Positions 28,822-38,010 of a stretch of DNA of 64,000 nt are shown here, one piece after another. Each line of letters opens with the position of its first letter. Positions within the stretch are counted from its first letter, which is position 1. The translations under genes were made by a program, and so were the position numbers. Origin of the DNA: Flavobacteriales bacterium (GTDB lineage: Bacteria > Bacteroidota > Bacteroidia > Flavobacteriales > BACL11); assembly GCA_002712715.1 (NCBI GenBank), contig PAUF01000007.1, positions 201,286-265,285 of the forward strand, written 5' to 3'. The notes under the pieces were generated by a model. It was given only the letters and a program-made list of their open reading frames with translations, had not been told where the DNA came from and did no database searches.

Positions 28822-29535
28822 GTGAACGAACCAAAAGAAGCCTTTCCGTATCGCCCGCCTTCTAAATTTATTTTAGAAAAATACTCGCACATATTTGAGA
28901 TTAAAGAAAAATTACCAAGTAGGTGGTTTAAATTGATTTTCGACAAGTTAGTTTCTATAGTTCTCTTACTAATAGGTTTGCCTATTTTAATATTATTGCA
29001 AATTGCATATATAATTGAAGGGTTTTTAATTCCTGAAAATAAAGGGCCTCTTATTTTCAGCTATAATGCAGTAAGCGCGGGAAAAACTTTCCCAAAATTT
29101 AAAATTAGGATTATTAAGCAGTCTGCAATTGATATTGAAGCAGCTTCCAGAGGTGAATGGATCGCGTACTCTGGAGAATGGAATCCTAAAAATAGAACTT
29201 ATGTAGGTTCATTTGTTAAAAAATTTTATTTGGATGAGATACCACAATTATTTAATATACTTAGTGGCACAATGAGCATCGTAGGCCCTAGACCGCTTGC
29301 GATTTTACATTATGAAAGAGATTTGAAACAAGGAAATATTACAAGAAAATTATTGAAAGGAGGACTGTTAGGATTAGGCCATATTATGAAAGGTAAGCCA
29401 GATTTTGGGGACCCAATTTATGAATATGAATATATTCATAAATACTTAAATAGTACTGATCTTGGATTACTAATATTAGATCTTAAAATAATATATCGAG
29501 GTTTAATTGTTGTATCTAAAGGTAAAGGATTGTAG
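28822..29535 (+). CDS. Bacterial sugar transferase (undecaprenyl-phosphate sugar phosphotransferase-like)
   Basis: A 237-residue protein with one strong membrane segment (about 47-68) followed by the cytosolic catalytic region of the WcaJ/PglC type: KFYLDEIPQLFNILSGTMSIVGPRPLA is the family signature. Such enzymes attach the first sugar phosphate to undecaprenyl phosphate. It lacks the multi-helix N-terminal domain of WcaJ, so it is the minimal form. The usual KxxKFRSM-type motif is replaced by FPKFKIRIIKQ. The start is GTG; no in-frame ATG precedes it. There is no polysaccharide cluster around it; the next gene, msrB, begins 5 bases later. Confidence 0.85.
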   Translation: MNEPKEAFPYRPPSKFILEKYSHIFEIKEKLPSRWFKLIFDKLVSIVLLLIGLPILILLQIAYIIEGFLIPENKGPLIFSYNAVSAGKTFPKFKIRIIKQSAIDIEAASRGEWIAYSGEWNPKNRTYVGSFVKKFYLDEIPQLFNILSGTMSIVGPRPLAILHYERDLKQGNITRKLLKGGLLGLGHIMKGKPDFGDPIYEYEYIHKYLNSTDLGLLILDLKIIYRGLIVVSKGKGL

Positions 29536-29540
29536 TTTTT

Positions 29541-30356
29541 ATGTCTAAAGATTTTTTCAAAAAATTAAGCGATCGAGAAAAAGAAATAATTTGTAATAAG
29601 GGCACCGAGGCTCCGTTTTCAGGTAAATATAACTTTCACTTTGACGCAGGAATTTTTGTTTGTAAAGCTTGTGAATCTCCACTATATGAATCAAATAGTA
29701 AGTTTGATTCTGGATGTGGATGGCCTTCTTTTGATGATGAAATTCCTAATGCTATAGTTCGCTATGATGACAATTCTCTAAATAGGAAGCGTATTGAGAT
29801 TTGTTGCGCTAATTGCGGAGGACATCTAGGTCATGTGTTTCATGGTGAGAAAATAACAAAAAAGGATACAAGGCATTGTGTAAATTCTTTAAGTATAAAG
29901 TTTGTTCCTTATAATAATCTTAATGAAATCTTTATAGGATATCGCAGTTTTTGGAAAATCCAAGAAATTTTTCATAATAAGCCAGGTATTTATATGACCC
30001 AGGCTGGGTTTATGAAAAGCATTGATAATGATGGCTCTAACATAATATTAGATGAAGTGTTAGAAAATCTAGAAGTTTCACAAGTATTTTATGATGAAAA
30101 AATAATCTCTTTGAGTGAAATATTAGATCATGTATTCGAATTGCATGAAACTAATATAGAGTCCGAATTAGAGGATTTGGATATTTTAAATGATTTATTT
30201 TGCTTTTTTACTAACAAAGATCAAAAAGTATCATTAGAACAGATAAAGTCAATGTATTCATTAAGACGAGATATTAATATATGGATTCTCCCAAAGACAA
30301 AATTTGATAGAGCTGATGAGTTTCATCAAAATTATTTTGAGAAAAATGCTCGCTAA
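29541..30356 (+). CDS. msrB: Methionine-(R)-sulfoxide reductase MsrB fused to an inactive-looking MsrA domain
   Basis: Residues 1-122 are a complete MsrB: zinc cysteines Cys41/Cys44 and Cys89/Cys92, and the catalytic Cys113 in RHCVNSLSI. Residues about 128-271 align along their whole length with MsrA: GYRSFWKIQEIF corresponds to the GGCFWxxExxF active site, VSQVFYDEKIISLSEILD to the VxVxYDPxxISYxELL strand-helix, and the end KFDRADEFHQNYFEKN to FxxAEDYHQDYLxKN. The catalytic cysteine is Ser136, the active-site glutamate is Gln141, and the QYRS and GHAE motifs are gone. So it should reduce only R-sulfoxides; the MsrA fold may be structural or bind substrate. Convergent with the histidine kinase, stops sharing CTAA. 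Confidence 0.9.
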   Translation: MSKDFFKKLSDREKEIICNKGTEAPFSGKYNFHFDAGIFVCKACESPLYESNSKFDSGCGWPSFDDEIPNAIVRYDDNSLNRKRIEICCANCGGHLGHVFHGEKITKKDTRHCVNSLSIKFVPYNNLNEIFIGYRSFWKIQEIFHNKPGIYMTQAGFMKSIDNDGSNIILDEVLENLEVSQVFYDEKIISLSEILDHVFELHETNIESELEDLDILNDLFCFFTNKDQKVSLEQIKSMYSLRRDINIWILPKTKFDRADEFHQNYFEKNAR

Positions 30357-31822
30357 CTTTTATTTATATTAATAGGAAGCTCAATACAAAATGTTGTTTT
30401 ATTTTTCTCGCTTCTATTTTGGACGGAAATTTTTCCGTTGTGGTAATCTTCAATTATCCTCTTCACCAAAGACAATCCTAATCCCCATCCTCGTTTTTTA
30501 GATGTAACACCAGGCATAAAAATTGAATTATAAATTTCTTTGTCGATTCCTTTGCCGGTATCAGATATGAAAATTATAATATTGGAATCTGTTTTTTCAC
30601 ACTGTACTATAATGTCCCCAACACCTTTCATGGCGTCCGCAGCATTCTTGCAGATGTTTTCAATAACCCAAGTAAATAAAATTTTATTGATATAAGTATG
30701 ATAATTTGTATTTTCTAAGTTATGATGAAACTTGATTTTTTTGGAGAACCTTCTTTCTAAATAGATAATAATATTTTGAATTATTTCCGACAAATTTTCT
30801 TTTTGCAGTTCTGGTTTGGAACCTATTTTAGAAAATCTATCTTTAATAATTTTGAGTCTATTCAAATCTTTTTCCATTTCACTGGAAATTTCTAAGGCAT
30901 TATTTTTTTCTTTTAATATTTGAACCCACCCAATCAAGGAGGATAACGGAGTGCCTATTTGGTGAGCGGTTTCTTTGGCCATTCCTGCCCAAATAAAATT
31001 ACGTTCAGATCTTCTCGCGGCATTGAATATAAAGTACGCTATAAAAGCAAACAAGATAATTATAAAAATTTGTAGTATTAGAAATAATAGCGTGTTATTA
31101 AGCGCCTCTGAGCTTTCTGTGTATATTTGTTTTTGAGTATTTATGAGATCTTGATTTCTCGTTTCTAATAGGTCAATTTGTGTTAGAAAATTTCTAGCCT
31201 CTCTTAAAGCTTTAGTTTCCCGATAATAAACTTTTTGAGTATCATTATTTGGAAGAATAATATAGAAGGGTTTGTTTTCTTTTTTCATTAAATCTAACTG
31301 GTCTTTCAGATGATTGTTTTTTAATGAATCAATATTTATTTCTAGATTGGTATTTTGGATTTGATTTGGAAAATTTATGTTCTTATTTTGAAGAATGTCA
31401 TCACACGCGTCTACAACAATTATTGGTATTTTTTTCTCTTCTCTAACAATTGTCATTGCTGAATCGAAAGTCATTAGAGATGCTTTATTTGGAGATGATA
31501 TGAATGGATCATTTAAGTTTTGATTATTCGCAACACTTTGAATGAAACTCATAGCGAAACTCCATCTATTAATTCTCATTTCTTCAATTGAATCTAACTT
31601 TTCGATTGCAATTTTTATTGAGTCAATGCCATTTTGTAACCCCTCAGTAGCTAATTGTATTTTTTCTCCTTTTTTTTGAAGGTCTTTTGCCTTGGTATTA
31701 AATGAGTTTATTAACCACCAGTTAAAAACAATAGAAAGTATAATGGTAATCGAAGATATAATTATCAAGAGCCATTTCTGTCTTTCTTTTTTTTTATGAA
31801 AATTTATTTTATTAGTCATCAT
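30353..31822 (-). CDS. Sensor histidine kinase (orphan)
   Basis: Membrane-bound histidine kinase of about 489 residues. Two membrane helices (about 17-39 and 244-266) flank an extracytoplasmic sensing region of about 200 residues with coiled-coil character and no domain I recognise. The HisKA-like helix has MAKETAHQIGTPLSSL with the phospho-acceptor His at about 287; the ATPase part shows NICKNAADAM (N box), ISDTGKGID (G1) and GWGLGLSLVKRI (G2). I start at ATG 31822, because a TTG further upstream extends it only slightly. It overlaps the end of the AsmA gene by about 11 bases. No response regulator is adjacent. Confidence 0.9.
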   Translation of the reverse strand: MMTNKINFHKKKERQKWLLIIISSITIILSIVFNWWLINSFNTKAKDLQKKGEKIQLATEGLQNGIDSIKIAIEKLDSIEEMRINRWSFAMSFIQSVANNQNLNDPFISSPNKASLMTFDSAMTIVREEKKIPIIVVDACDDILQNKNINFPNQIQNTNLEINIDSLKNNHLKDQLDLMKKENKPFYIILPNNDTQKVYYRETKALREARNFLTQIDLLETRNQDLINTQKQIYTESSEALNNTLLFLILQIFIIILFAFIAYFIFNAARRSERNFIWAGMAKETAHQIGTPLSSLIGWVQILKEKNNALEISSEMEKDLNRLKIIKDRFSKIGSKPELQKENLSEIIQNIIIYLERRFSKKIKFHHNLENTNYHTYINKILFTWVIENICKNAADAMKGVGDIIVQCEKTDSNIIIFISDTGKGIDKEIYNSIFMPGVTSKKRGWGLGLSLVKRIIEDYHNGKISVQNRSEKNKTTFCIELPININKS

Positions 31823-34292
31823 CCCATTCAATAATAATCCCAGATTCTTTCAGGCTATCTTTTTTTATTTTATTAGTGTTATCTAATATGTCATCTTTAA
31901 TGATTTTTTTAATATTCTTTGTTTCTTTAATTATTCCTTCAACAACATCCTTTTTTAATTGTATTTTATCTAAAGATATTTTAGGATCTTTGACATTTCC
32001 TGTCATTTTAAATTGAATACTGGTCTTCCCTGATTCAGATTGTGGATTGATTGATTTCAAATCCTTTTTCTCAGTTTTTTCTTTCACTTTTTTAGCTAAA
32101 AGATCAGAAATTAATAGTCTGATTTTATAATCCATATTATTTTTCAAGTCATGAATGCCTGAAATTTGCATATCCATCGCATTTGATTTAATCTCCATTT
32201 TAGGAATAATTATTTTTGAACCCTCAAGCCTAATCTTGTTTTCTAATGTTGCAAATTTAATGTTTTTCAATTCTTCTAGACTAACATAATTAGATAGGCT
32301 ATACATTGGAGAAAATTTAATTAACTGCCCATTATTTATTTTAACATCAGCATTTATATTTAATGATTCTTCATATAAATTATATTCTCTATCCCATATT
32401 GACTGAATATACAAATTCATATTGGCATTACCTTTAATATTATTAGATTCTATAAAATCTTGGTTAAAATTTTCAAAGTTTTCGAAAGCTTTTGAAATAT
32501 CAATTTTTGTCAGATTTAAATTTGCTTTTAATATTAAGTCATGTATTTTGTTTTCATAGTAATTAATTTCTCCATCGATATTTCCATTTAATGAATTCAT
32601 CTTAGTCTTACGAGCTGATAAGTGGTGTTTTTTACTATCGTATTTTATTTCACTTTCTAAATTATTACTTTCGAATTTACCATATTTAAAGTTATTTGCT
32701 TTTATTTTCAAATTAACGTCTAGCCAATCAGGAAATACGTACTCATCATTTTTTTCTTCTCCTCCTGTGTCAAGGATCTTCATAAGTTCTTTAAAATCAG
32801 TATTAGATGAAAACAAGTAACCATTAATATAAATTTTCTTTGAAACCCCAAAAATATATAGTAGAAGATTCTCTACATTTCCATCAAAATTCAAATTAGA
32901 TTTAGAGACTATAAATGAGTTTGGAGAGATATTTATTATATTATTAACAATTTTCCAAGCAGCTTGTTTAAATTTAAAGTTTAGTGGTGAGTTCTTATAA
33001 TTAAATTCAGCATTTCTAAACTCCCAATTGCATATATTTTCTGATTTCTTAATGTGACTAAACATCGTTGAGTCAAAGCTTAGCCGCCCCTTATAATGTG
33101 TATTTCCAAAAATTTCTCCGCTAACATTCTTGAATGGAGATTCATTTATAAATTCATTAATCTCTTGAAGTTCCCATTTAGAATCTATTTTTGCTTCTAT
33201 GCGCGGAAACAGTAGGTTTTCTATTATAGCACTTCCGTTAATGTGTCCAGTGGACTTTTTAGAGTTAAATTCTTCAATTTTTATTATCGAGCTAGCAAGA
33301 CATCTTTTATCTCCATTCTCAACGCTTCCATTCATTGAGACTTCTTCAAGCGTAAAATCCTGGATATTTAAATGTCCTTTATGAATTTTAAAATCAGCTT
33401 TTATTCTTGGCACATTAATTAATGTGTCAAATTTAACAGAGCAATTAATATCTATCCCTCCCCCTATTTTTATTTCATTTATTAGATGTGTGTAATTTTT
33501 CGGCACTAATTTTATAACTTCACTTATTTTTTGATTTGTTAGTCTTATATCAAGATTAAATTCATTTCTTCTATATAGCAAGTTCAAATTATCTAAAGTC
33601 AGACTCCCATTAGTTAATTGATTAGCTTTCAGGGTTATATTATCGCCATATTTTTTTAATTCTATCTCCCCATAAATTTTTTCTTCTGATAAAAATTTTG
33701 TGTTTTGAGACTCAATAATATTTGCATTTATCGTTCCGTCGAAAAATATTTCTACAGTATCTCTATGGCTATTGATGCTTAATTTTGATTTTTCAAAATA
33801 TAAGTCATAGTTATGACCCTCTTTAATATTTTCATATTGTATTTGAAAATTATCAGCATATATTTTTTTAATCAGAAATTCTGTTTTGTTAATTTGCGTA
33901 TTTTCAATGTAGATATTAGAACTATCCAAATCATATTGTATAATCTTTATCCCGCCATCGTTAATCGCTACATCTTTGATATTGTAATCCTGCATCAATA
34001 AATTTAGCATGCTAATTTTAACAACTACGCTGTTCGCGTTAAATATCTCATCATCATTTTTGATGATTGATGCGTTAGATATATTTACCGCAGCATATGG
34101 AAAACTTCCCCAAAATGAGAAATCTAATTTAGTTTCTGGAGAAATCTCTGCATTCAAAGATTTTTCAATCTTTTCTAGAATGGCTAATTCGATTTTTTCG
34201 CTTAGAAATGAGTCAAAAATTAATCCTAAGATGAAATATATTATAAAAAACAATAATGTGATACCAATCAATATTTTTGAAATTTTTTTCAT
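31812..34292 (-). CDS. AsmA-like outer-membrane biogenesis protein
   Basis: An 826-residue protein with one N-terminal membrane helix (about 5-27) and a long periplasmic body of repeating beta-strand segments, as in AsmA/TamB-type proteins that bridge the envelope and are implicated in phospholipid transport. The N-terminal region LNAEISPETKLDFSFWGSFPYAAVNISNASI is the typical AsmA start. The C-terminal quarter has GNANMNLYIQS and GNVKDPKISLDKIQLKK, typical AsmA-2-like strands, and ends in a lysine-rich tail. It overlaps the kinase gene downstream. No strong promoter element was found ahead of it. Confidence 0.85.
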   Translation of the reverse strand: MKKISKILIGITLLFFIIYFILGLIFDSFLSEKIELAILEKIEKSLNAEISPETKLDFSFWGSFPYAAVNISNASIIKNDDEIFNANSVVVKISMLNLLMQDYNIKDVAINDGGIKIIQYDLDSSNIYIENTQINKTEFLIKKIYADNFQIQYENIKEGHNYDLYFEKSKLSINSHRDTVEIFFDGTINANIIESQNTKFLSEEKIYGEIELKKYGDNITLKANQLTNGSLTLDNLNLLYRRNEFNLDIRLTNQKISEVIKLVPKNYTHLINEIKIGGGIDINCSVKFDTLINVPRIKADFKIHKGHLNIQDFTLEEVSMNGSVENGDKRCLASSIIKIEEFNSKKSTGHINGSAIIENLLFPRIEAKIDSKWELQEINEFINESPFKNVSGEIFGNTHYKGRLSFDSTMFSHIKKSENICNWEFRNAEFNYKNSPLNFKFKQAAWKIVNNIINISPNSFIVSKSNLNFDGNVENLLLYIFGVSKKIYINGYLFSSNTDFKELMKILDTGGEEKNDEYVFPDWLDVNLKIKANNFKYGKFESNNLESEIKYDSKKHHLSARKTKMNSLNGNIDGEINYYENKIHDLILKANLNLTKIDISKAFENFENFNQDFIESNNIKGNANMNLYIQSIWDREYNLYEESLNINADVKINNGQLIKFSPMYSLSNYVSLEELKNIKFATLENKIRLEGSKIIIPKMEIKSNAMDMQISGIHDLKNNMDYKIRLLISDLLAKKVKEKTEKKDLKSINPQSESGKTSIQFKMTGNVKDPKISLDKIQLKKDVVEGIIKETKNIKKIIKDDILDNTNKIKKDSLKESGIIIEWDDD

Positions 34293-34351
34293 GGATTAAC
34301 TACTTGACTCTATCTTATATTGAGAACGAAAAATAAAAAACATATTGTGTT

Positions 34352-35035
34352 TTAAATTCTTTTTAGTAAATTTATTTCTTCTATTGATAAGTATCTATAT
34401 TCATTTCGAGGCAAGTCTTTTTTAGTAATATTTGCGAACATTGATAGTTCTACCGAGATAATTTTACTTTTTATTTTTTCAAATATTGAATATATTATAC
34501 CAATATCATTGTAACATTTTATTCCTATCTCTATTTTATTTTCTTCTTTAATATAGGATATATTGTTTTTGTTATTTATATCTGTTAACATTTCTTGGGC
34601 AGATTGCAAATCTATACATGAAATCTCCTTTTCTAATAATACTTGGAAAACACGGATTATTTTTTTTTTAATTCGTATTTTTTTTATGAGATGTTCATCA
34701 TTGGTATATATGTTTATTCCTGATGATTGCTTCATTTCTGAAGACATTGATTGGAGCGAGTTTTCTTGAATTAAGTTTTTCAATTCTTTTTGCTTAAGTC
34801 TTTTATGGTGATTGTTGTGTACAATATAGATTAGTTTGCTGGTAATTATCGAGTTTTTATATTTAATTATGTCAGAAAGCTTGATTTTTACCCCCATTTG
34901 AGTAATACTTTTTCCATTAACACTAATTAATCCTGATTTTATCAAAAAATCAGCTTCTCTTCGAGTGCAATTTCTAGACTTAGCAATAAATTGATTTAGT
35001 CTAAGAGGTTTGTTTATTGATTGATTGTTCTCCAT
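34352..35035 (-). CDS. S4-domain protein resembling RluB/RsuA but lacking the catalytic aspartate
   Basis: Residues 11-57 are an S4 RNA-binding domain (LRLNQFIAKSRNCTRREADFLI). The remainder follows the RluB pseudouridine synthase from end to end: GINIYTNDEHLIKKI matches TGLLLLTNDGELAKKL, and NDIGIIYSIFEKIKSKIISVELSMFANITKKDLPRNEYRYLS matches the RNRQVRRMFE...LPRGKWRxLT end. The GRLDxxT motif is replaced by SSEMKQS (98-104), so the catalytic Asp falls on Met101, and its arginine and the NKP-type strand are also lost. The frame is intact across 227 residues, which suggests selection as an RNA-binding protein, not decay. Function unknown. Confidence 0.78.
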   Translation of the reverse strand: MENNQSINKPLRLNQFIAKSRNCTRREADFLIKSGLISVNGKSITQMGVKIKLSDIIKYKNSIITSKLIYIVHNNHHKRLKQKELKNLIQENSLQSMSSEMKQSSGINIYTNDEHLIKKIRIKKKIIRVFQVLLEKEISCIDLQSAQEMLTDINNKNNISYIKEENKIEIGIKCYNDIGIIYSIFEKIKSKIISVELSMFANITKKDLPRNEYRYLSIEEINLLKRI

Positions 35036-35065
35036 TAGGAAATGGTTAGATATTTAAAAATAAAT

Positions 35066-36172
35066 TTATTTTAATTTCATTTTTTTCTCTACACTACCAT
35101 CAGAATATATTAAAAGGTGAATATTATTTTTGTTTTTTTCATTAATATCTCTTCCTAAAATGTCTACAGATTTTACAAGGATTTTTTCTTTCGATATAGC
35201 TGAAATATAAGTGGTATTACAAGGCAGAAGGGGATATAAAAAGTTAGTTGTAAAATCAAGAGCTTGTACAAATAATGGATTTCCATTTCCCGAAAGAAAC
35301 CAACTATGAGCTTCTCCAGGAAAAAGTAAATGACTATTATTTACTCCAACCTCATCTGCTTTTGGATGCATTTCTCCAGATCCACATAATGTTAATACGG
35401 TTGATTGATTAAGTCCAGGTCCGCAGTTATAGTTAACTGTTAAATCATTATCTCCCTGGCAGCTTACCAGAGGTTCATCATAGCTGTCAATCCAATCAAC
35501 ATCATTAATTCCTCCAGCAAAGCTAATTACTCCATTTACATGTGAGCTATATCCAACATTTCCAGCATCTCCCTCAAGTCCTCCAAATGAATTCACAATG
35601 TTTTGAACATTTATTGGGATAACTGGCAAATCATTAATATGATCAATATACGCTAAATGTATAGCTATAACAGCTCCAGCAGATGTTCCTCCAGCAAAAA
35701 TAGTATTAGGATCTATCCCATATGAATTTCCATTTTCATAATAATCTTTTCGAAAAAACCTAATAGCTGACTTGGCATCAGCCACCGCTTTTAACACAAC
35801 TTCGTATTGGGTAGCATTGTAGGTCAGGAAATTTACAATGTCAAGAAAACCAACAAGTCTATAGTTAAGAGAGGCGGTTACATATCCTTTTTTTGCAAAA
35901 GATTCACAGAAGTGCTGACAATCAATTTCATCTTTGTCTCCTCCATAAAATGATCCTCCATGCATAAATATTATCAGAGGGCGATTTGTTTCCGAATCTC
36001 CGACAGGTGAATATACATCCATTGTATGATATGAATCATTGTAAACATCTGAGTAATTCACGGAAGTCTTACTTACATTGTTAAAGATTTCATTTATATA
36101 TCTGCCTTCGCATTGAGAGAGGGTAGAGTAATTAATTAAAATAACAAACACTAATAGTAAAGATATTCTCAT
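35066..36172 (-). CDS. Secreted alpha/beta-hydrolase (esterase) with T9SS type A C-terminal signal
   Basis: Signal peptide (about 1-19), then a carboxylesterase/HSL-like alpha/beta-hydrolase domain: oxyanion motif HGGSFYGGDK starting at His71, nucleophile Ser164 in GGTSAGA, and a late Asp and His in QGDNDLTVNY and GEAHSWF. After residue about 325 the tail VKSVDILGRDINEKNKN...YSDGSVEKKMKLK has the form of a Por secretion-system type A sorting domain. So it is probably exported by the same type IX machinery as the SprB-like adhesin and held at, or released from, the cell surface. Substrate unknown. Confidence 0.85.
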   Translation of the reverse strand: MRISLLLVFVILINYSTLSQCEGRYINEIFNNVSKTSVNYSDVYNDSYHTMDVYSPVGDSETNRPLIIFMHGGSFYGGDKDEIDCQHFCESFAKKGYVTASLNYRLVGFLDIVNFLTYNATQYEVVLKAVADAKSAIRFFRKDYYENGNSYGIDPNTIFAGGTSAGAVIAIHLAYIDHINDLPVIPINVQNIVNSFGGLEGDAGNVGYSSHVNGVISFAGGINDVDWIDSYDEPLVSCQGDNDLTVNYNCGPGLNQSTVLTLCGSGEMHPKADEVGVNNSHLLFPGEAHSWFLSGNGNPLFVQALDFTTNFLYPLLPCNTTYISAISKEKILVKSVDILGRDINEKNKNNIHLLIYSDGSVEKKMKLK

Positions 36173-36217
36173 TGGACAAATAATATATTACTGCTAATTT
36201 AGATAAATATTTCTCTT

Positions 36218-37921
36218 TTAATTTGTTTGATGAAGTTTATTTATTTGTTGTTCTATGATATCATCTTCTATTTTTTTAAATAAATGATCGGCAGTTTTGA
36301 TTTTGTGGCCAGGGATTAATAAATTGGACTTTCCTGCATCGTCCCATTTTTTAGGTTGAATATCAATCATTTCATATAATTTTTTAGAAGTGAATGGCAT
36401 AAATGGTTCACATAGAATAGTGATTGATCCCGCTATTTGTAAAGCAATGTTCATTATGCTAGCTGTTTTTTCTGGATTTTCTCGATGAATTTTCCATGGT
36501 TCATTATCTGCTAAAAATTTATTTCCTAATCTACATAAGTTCATTAATTCTGAAAGAGCAGATCTGAACTTATATTTTTCGAGTTGATTTCCAATTTTTT
36601 CAGGATATTGAGCTAACTTTGAAATGCACGAGTCAATAACATCATCAGTATAAGTTATTTCAGGAACAATTCCATTATAATATTTATTTGTTAATACCAA
36701 TACTCTATTAATAAAATTTCCAAAAATTGATACGAGTTCGTTATTGTTTTTAGCTTGAAATTCTTTCCAAGTAAAATCGGTGTCTTTAGTTTCTGGAGCG
36801 GTAGCGCATAGACTATATCTAAGAGAGTCTTGTTGATTTTTAAAATCATTTAAGTATTCATGTAGCCAGATCGCCCAATTCCTGCTTGTAGATAATTTCT
36901 TTCCTTCTAAATTTAAAAATTCATTAGCGGGCACATTTTTAGGCAGAATATATTTATTTTTACTTGATTTTAATAGTATTGGAAAAATAATACAATGAAA
37001 AACAATATTATCTTTGCCTATAAAATGTACAAGTTCAGAATTATTATCAGTCCAATAATCTTCCCAATTCTTATTTGAATTAATTGCCCATTGTTTCGTG
37101 GCTGAAATATACCCTATTGGAGCGTCCATCCATACATATAATACCTTATTCTTTAAATTTTTTATTGGAACTTTTACTCCCCAGTCTAAATCTCTTGTCA
37201 TTGCTCTGGGTTTTAGCCCACCCTCAATCCATGATCGACATTGTCCAATAACTTGCGACTTCCAATTATTTGGGTTATGGGTTTTCGTGTTTTCCAACTT
37301 CCCATTATTAATCCACTCATTAAGCCATTTCTCATGATTGTTCATTGGTAGATACCAATGTGTAGTTTCTTTTTTAATAGGAGGCTCTCCAGAAATAGTG
37401 GATTTCGGATCAATTAATTCATTGGGACTTAAAGTACATCCACACGATTCACACTGATCACCAAATGCATCAGTAAATCCACATTTAGGGCAAGTTCCGC
37501 GAATATATCTGTCAGCTAAAAATTGTTGATTTTTCTTATCAAAAAATTCTTCAGTTATTTTTTCGCTTAGGTGATGATTGTCATATAAATCCTTAAAGAA
37601 TTCTTGGGATGTTTCATGATGAATTTTTGAAGAGGTCCTATGAAAAATATCAAAATTAATTCCAAATTCTTTAAAAGATTCTTTATTTAATGAATGATAT
37701 TTTTCAATTATTTCTTTAGGAGAAACATCTTCTTTTTTTGACTGTATAGTAATAGCTGCGCCATGTTCATCTGATCCACTAATAAACGCAACGTCATGGC
37801 CTTTTAACTTTAGATATCTTGAATATATATCAGCTGGCAAATAGGCTCCTGCTAAATGCCCTATATGTATAGGGCCATTTGCATAGATTAAGGCTGAGGT
37901 AATTGTATATCGTTTTCTCAT
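36218..37921 (-). CDS. metG: Methionine-tRNA ligase
   Basis: Class I synthetase charging tRNA-Met. ALIYANGPIHIGHLAGAYLPAD gives the HIGH motif, CPKCGFTDAFGDQCESCGC the four zinc cysteines, and KKLSTSRNW the KMSKS-type loop. The start is the ATG at 37921; an in-frame TTG 18 bases upstream adds only six residues. At 567 residues it ends after the anticodon-binding helices and lacks the C-terminal EMAPII-like tRNA-binding domain present in many MetRS of the phylum. It has its own -7 element and is divergent from the aminotransferase gene. Confidence 0.96.
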   Translation of the reverse strand: MRKRYTITSALIYANGPIHIGHLAGAYLPADIYSRYLKLKGHDVAFISGSDEHGAAITIQSKKEDVSPKEIIEKYHSLNKESFKEFGINFDIFHRTSSKIHHETSQEFFKDLYDNHHLSEKITEEFFDKKNQQFLADRYIRGTCPKCGFTDAFGDQCESCGCTLSPNELIDPKSTISGEPPIKKETTHWYLPMNNHEKWLNEWINNGKLENTKTHNPNNWKSQVIGQCRSWIEGGLKPRAMTRDLDWGVKVPIKNLKNKVLYVWMDAPIGYISATKQWAINSNKNWEDYWTDNNSELVHFIGKDNIVFHCIIFPILLKSSKNKYILPKNVPANEFLNLEGKKLSTSRNWAIWLHEYLNDFKNQQDSLRYSLCATAPETKDTDFTWKEFQAKNNNELVSIFGNFINRVLVLTNKYYNGIVPEITYTDDVIDSCISKLAQYPEKIGNQLEKYKFRSALSELMNLCRLGNKFLADNEPWKIHRENPEKTASIMNIALQIAGSITILCEPFMPFTSKKLYEMIDIQPKKWDDAGKSNLLIPGHKIKTADHLFKKIEDDIIEQQINKLHQTN

Positions 37922-37936
37922 TTTAGTTGTAAAATG

Positions 37937-37944
37937 CAAATATA
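37937..37944 (-). promoter_or_regulatory. -7 promoter element of metG
   Basis: Minus strand reads TATATTTG, an exact TAnnTTTG match, 15 bases before the metG ATG. Confidence 0.55.
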
Positions 37945-37986
37945 TGTTTTAGTGTTTAGTAATATTAAAAAATTATAATAAAAGTG

Positions 37987-37994
37987 TAATTTTG
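37987..37994 (+). promoter_or_regulatory. -7 promoter element of the class V aminotransferase gene
   Basis: TAATTTTG, an exact TAnnTTTG match, 16 bases before the ATG at 38011 and back to back with the metG element, 42 bases apart. Confidence 0.55.
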
Positions 37995-38010
37995 TATTAA
38001 TATTAATAGC

